Program-made: the position numbers and the translations under genes
Shown: piece after piece, positions 29,016-31,184 of the stretch
How positions within the stretch are numbered: position 1 is the first letter of the stretch
Layout: each line of letters starts with the position of its first letter
Notes under the pieces: model-generated
Database searches by the model: none
What the model saw: the letters and a program-made list of their open reading frames with translations, nothing else
Told to the model about the DNA's origin: nothing
Assembly (NCBI GenBank): GCA_947483545.1
Contig: CANKNP010000012.1
Span: 1 to 31,184 of the forward strand
Reading direction: 5' to 3'
Source of the DNA: Deltaproteobacteria bacterium
Lineage (GTDB): Bacteria; Myxococcota; UBA796; SXON01
Length of the DNA: 31,184 bases

Positions 29016-29405
29016 ATGAACCTCGCCTACACGCTCCTCTACGTGGACGATGTCCCCGCCGCGCTGGACTTCTACGAGCGCGCCTTCGGCCTCGTCCGCG
29101 GCTTTCTCCACGAGAGCAACGCGTACGGGGAGCTCTCCACCGGCGCGACGAAGCTCGGCTTTGTCCAGCACGAGGTCGCCGCCTCCCACGGGTTCGCCTA
29201 CGCGGCGATCCGCCCGACCGCGCCCCCGCCCGGGTTTGAGCTCGGCTTCACGACCACCGACGTCGGCGCAGCCTACGCCCGCGCGGTCGAAGCCGGCGCC
29301 ACGCCGCTCTCCCCGCCCGAGCAGAAGCCCTGGGGCCAGACCGTGGCCTACGTGCGGGACTTGAACGGCACGCTCGTGGAGATCTGCACGGCCATGGGCG
29401 AATAA
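29016..29405 (+). CDS. VOC (glyoxalase/bleomycin-resistance) superfamily protein
   Basis: This 129-residue protein has the two-module VOC fold. It starts YTLLYVDDVPAALDFYERAFGL and ends with VAYVRDLNGTLVEICT, where the Glu is a metal-ligand candidate. ELGFTTTDVGAAYARAVEAGA begins the second module. Members include metal-dependent lyases, dioxygenases and binding proteins, so the reaction cannot be told. An in-frame ATG at 28968 would add 16 residues, but the VOC fold begins at 29016. The isoprenylcysteine-methyltransferase-family gene follows after 9 bp, so both probably share a transcript. Confidence 0.88.
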   Translation: MNLAYTLLYVDDVPAALDFYERAFGLVRGFLHESNAYGELSTGATKLGFVQHEVAASHGFAYAAIRPTAPPPGFELGFTTTDVGAAYARAVEAGATPLSPPEQKPWGQTVAYVRDLNGTLVEICTAMGE

Positions 29406-29414
29406 GGCGCACAG

Positions 29415-29984
29415 TTGCCCGCCTGGTCGCCCTACCTCGCGCATTTCCTCTTCTGGCTCCCGTACCTGGTACGCGGCCAGGTCGATCGCATGCGCGGCCG
29501 GGTGGACGGCGCGACGGTTCACGCGGCGCCGGGGGCCAAGCGCCTCGTCGCCCAGCACTCCATCGCGACGCTGGGCATGTACCTGGGCATGGGCGCGGTG
29601 TTCCAGGATCCGCCCGGCATCGCGGAGGGCGTCTCCGCCGCGGCGGGTATCGGACTGATCACCTTGGGCGCGGCGATCTCGCTCTGGACCCTCTGGGTGT
29701 TCCGCTCCTGGCGGCTCCGAGCGGAGCTGGGCGCGGACCACCAGCTCTGCACCGAAGGCCCGTTCCGACTCGTCCGGCATCCCATCTACACGGCGATGAT
29801 CCTGCTCGCGCTCGGGACCGCCCTCTGGGTGCCGAACGCGTTCACCTGGGGCGGAGTGCTCGGCATTGCCTGGGTGGGTGACCAGCGCGCACGGGCCGAG
29901 GAGGCGATCCTGTTGACCGCGTTCGGGGACGACTATCGGGCGTTGATGCGGCGCACGCGGAGGTTTTTGCCGGGGGTGTATTGA
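29415..29984 (+). CDS. Isoprenylcysteine/phospholipid methyltransferase-family membrane protein
   Basis: This 189-residue protein has about four to five membrane segments. The C-terminal part has the ICMT/PEMT signature: LCTEGPFRLVRHPIYTAMILL followed by a GDDYRALMRRTRRFLPGVY ending, which holds the SAM-binding RHP motif and the EE...Y..Y arrangement. Members methylate membrane lipids or other small substrates, and the specificity here is unknown. The start is a TTG at 29415. The first ATG is inside the protein, after the first hydrophobic segment (YLAHFLFWLPYLV), so TTG is preferred. Confidence 0.85.
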   Translation: MPAWSPYLAHFLFWLPYLVRGQVDRMRGRVDGATVHAAPGAKRLVAQHSIATLGMYLGMGAVFQDPPGIAEGVSAAAGIGLITLGAAISLWTLWVFRSWRLRAELGADHQLCTEGPFRLVRHPIYTAMILLALGTALWVPNAFTWGGVLGIAWVGDQRARAEEAILLTAFGDDYRALMRRTRRFLPGVY

Positions 29985-30030
29985 GCGGAGGGAGGCGTTC
30001 ACCCCCGCATCCGGCGGGATTCGCTCGCCG

Positions 30031-30058
30031 TTGACAACGCGCGTTGGACGGGTAGAAT
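30031..30058 (+). promoter_or_regulatory. Near-consensus sigma-70 promoter
   Basis: TTGACA (30031-30036), a 16-bp spacer, then TAGAAT (30053-30058). This is the strongest promoter match in the window. It lies 24 bp ahead of the likely CTG start of the Cys-rich lipoprotein gene. Confidence 0.75.
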
Positions 30059-30082
30059 CGGGGCACCTCTCCCGGAGATCCC

Positions 30083-30394
30083 CTGCCCTTTGTCCTCCGC
30101 TCGCTGCTCTTCGGGCTCATGCTCGGCTGTAGGCCACCGACGCAGGACGCCTGCCGGGCGGTCTGCGAATGCGAGGGCGGGGAGGTGGAGGCGTGCGAGG
30201 AGAGCTGCGTCGCAAGTTACCAGCAGTTGAAGGAGCTCATGGAGCCGGCCTGCTACGACGCGCAGGTGGGCGTTTTGGACTGCGTGTCGAAACTGAGCTG
30301 CGAAGATGCCGAGATCTATCTTCAGCACCCCTACGAGGACCAGGGGGACTACCCGTGCAAAGACGCGGATCAAGCGCTTGAGGACGCTTGCTAG
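30083..30394 (+). CDS. Small Cys-rich lipoprotein, probable CTG start
   Basis: This 103-residue protein is reached only by a CTG start. From CTG 30083 it reads a short signal peptide (LPFVLRSLLFGLMLGC) with the lipidation Cys at residue 16. GGAG (30074-30077) sits five bases before the codon. The first ATG, at 30119, would leave only three residues before that Cys, losing the signal. In frame, no ATG, GTG or TTG lies between the stop at 30053 and 30119. The mature part has ten more Cys (11 counting the lipid one), enough for five disulfides, and is rich in Glu and Asp. No family is recognised. It is likely an envelope protein. Confidence 0.6.
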   Translation: MPFVLRSLLFGLMLGCRPPTQDACRAVCECEGGEVEACEESCVASYQQLKELMEPACYDAQVGVLDCVSKLSCEDAEIYLQHPYEDQGDYPCKDADQALEDAC

Positions 30395-31184
30395 CCCTCT
30401 GGCTCACCCTCGCCCGCGCCGAGAGCATCGCCGTCGTGGACTTTTACGCCTGGGACGTGAGCTCCGATGATGCGACCCGCGCCACGGACGGTGTTCGAAC
30501 TGCGCTGCTTGAAGCTGGAGACCTTGACCCGCTGCCTGGCTCCGACATCGCCGACGGGGTCTCCGCCGCCGCGGAGTCCGAGCTGCGGGCCGCCCGCGGT
30601 CACGCTGCCGAAGCTCGCCGCGCGTACCTCCAGAAAGACGATGCCACCGCGATCTCCACTGCCTCAGCGGCCATCGCCGAGCATGATGTCGCGCTCTCGC
30701 ACGTCGGTCGCCGCGCGGAGTTTGCCGATGCGTGGTTCCTGCTCGGGTTGGCCTGCACCCGCATCGGGCTCACCGATGATGCGCAAGATGCGTTCGCCCA
30801 CGTCGCCGCCTTGTACCCACGCTATTTGGAGGAGCGAGCGGTGGACACGCCTGCGGCCGCCCGAACCCTGCTCGAAGCCGCCCAGGCGGATGCCGCCCAC
30901 ACGCGGCTCTCGCGCCAGGAGGTGGACCAGGTCCGGGATGCGCTGGACGTGGACTGGGTGGTCACCGGATCCCTCGACGCCGAGGGGAACCTGCTCGCAC
31001 AGGTCTGGGGGGCGGATGCGGACGATGTCCGACTGTACGCCGAGGTGCGATCCAGCGTGGGCGCGGGCCCGGCGCCGGACATGAGCCCCGCGTATGCGAG
31101 CATCGCGGCGGAGATCGTTCGCCGGGCTGTCGTGAAGGTCGCCGCGCAGGTGGAGCCAGAGCCGGAGGAGGAGCAGCGCGAAAA
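30388..31184 (+). CDS. Exported TPR-like protein, 3' end outside the window
   Basis: An open frame of 265 codons runs without a stop to the window edge. It starts at TTG 30388 with GAGGA four bases ahead, overlapping the previous gene by 7 bp. A short signal peptide (LALWLTLARA) precedes ESIAVVDFYAWDV. Central residues include a TPR-like helical segment (FADAWFLLGLACTRIGLTDD, then AFAHVAALYPRY). A later part, DWVVTGSLDAEGNLLAQVWG, resembles the beta domain of periplasmic FlgO/PEGA-linked proteins. The tail is acidic (PEPEEEQR). The gene is incomplete, and its end and any further domains are unseen. Function is unknown. Confidence 0.7.
   Translation, partial: MLALWLTLARAESIAVVDFYAWDVSSDDATRATDGVRTALLEAGDLDPLPGSDIADGVSAAAESELRAARGHAAEARRAYLQKDDATAISTASAAIAEHDVALSHVGRRAEFADAWFLLGLACTRIGLTDDAQDAFAHVAALYPRYLEERAVDTPAAARTLLEAAQADAAHTRLSRQEVDQVRDALDVDWVVTGSLDAEGNLLAQVWGADADDVRLYAEVRSSVGAGPAPDMSPAYASIAAEIVRRAVVKVAAQVEPEPEEEQRE

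Noticed and set aside
28866..30002. A 378-codon minus-strand frame opposite the VOC and methyltransferase genes.
   Set aside because: Composition is dominated by Arg, Glu, Gly and His as in antisense shadows; the plus-strand genes carry real motifs.

Overview
The window is GC-rich, densely packed bacterial chromosome. The gene set points to a Myxococcota-like (former deltaproteobacterial) Gram-negative. The clues are lipoproteins with Asp/Thr/Gly/Ser-rich linkers, a Ser/Thr kinase with a C-terminal membrane anchor, a membrane-anchored pseudokinase, a tandem cyclic-nucleotide-binding-domain protein, and lipoprotein N-acyltransferase (Lnt), which implies an outer membrane. No phage, integrase, transposase or CRISPR array is visible. 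The taxonomic call is inference from gene style and has no marker-gene support.

Layout. 1-3.4 kb: a secreted clan GH-A-type glycosidase, a hypothetical protein, tRNA-Gln(CTG) and an HNH nuclease. 3.3-7.5 kb: a phosphodiester-glycosidase (NAGPA-type) gene divergent from an alkaline-phosphatase/sulfatase-superfamily enzyme with Thr at the nucleophile position, then a phosphatidylserine-decarboxylase-family enzyme and a small lipoprotein. 7.6-12.3 kb: a tight forward block of clpX, a YqgE/AlgH protein, a membrane-anchored Ser/Thr kinase and an M23 peptidase. 12.3-15 kb: a tandem cNMP-binding protein on the minus strand and a DUF1015 protein on the plus strand. 15-22.8 kb: a minus-strand operon-like run of pseudokinase, pepA, rlmE, an ABC ATPase (MalK/UgpC type) and a fused solute-binding protein plus MalF-type permease; no MalG partner is visible. 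22.8-26.7 kb: lnt, a lipoprotein, and what looks like the TIGR02587/TIGR02588 membrane-protein pair. 26.7-31.2 kb: a LamG-like lipoprotein, a CPBP-type membrane protein, a VOC protein, an isoprenylcysteine-methyltransferase-family protein, a Cys-rich lipoprotein with a probable CTG start behind a near-consensus promoter, and a TPR-like exported protein that runs off the end.

The most distinctive feature is two families of intergenic repeats. R1 is about 205 bp, has three complete copies and carries three long inverted repeats. R2 is 131 bp, has two full copies and one truncated copy, and the full copies begin and end exactly at the tetranucleotide CTAG. Both sit at gene ends and in places supply stop codons. 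Neither shows an obvious reading frame of its own, and I know of no described family matching them. They are the best candidates here for undescribed elements.

Likely gene co-operation is envelope-centred: lipoprotein maturation (lnt) beside many lipoproteins, a kinase translationally coupled to a cell-wall peptidase, and phospholipid or phosphodiester-active enzymes grouped at 3.3-7 kb. The functional links between neighbours are inference from spacing and overlap.
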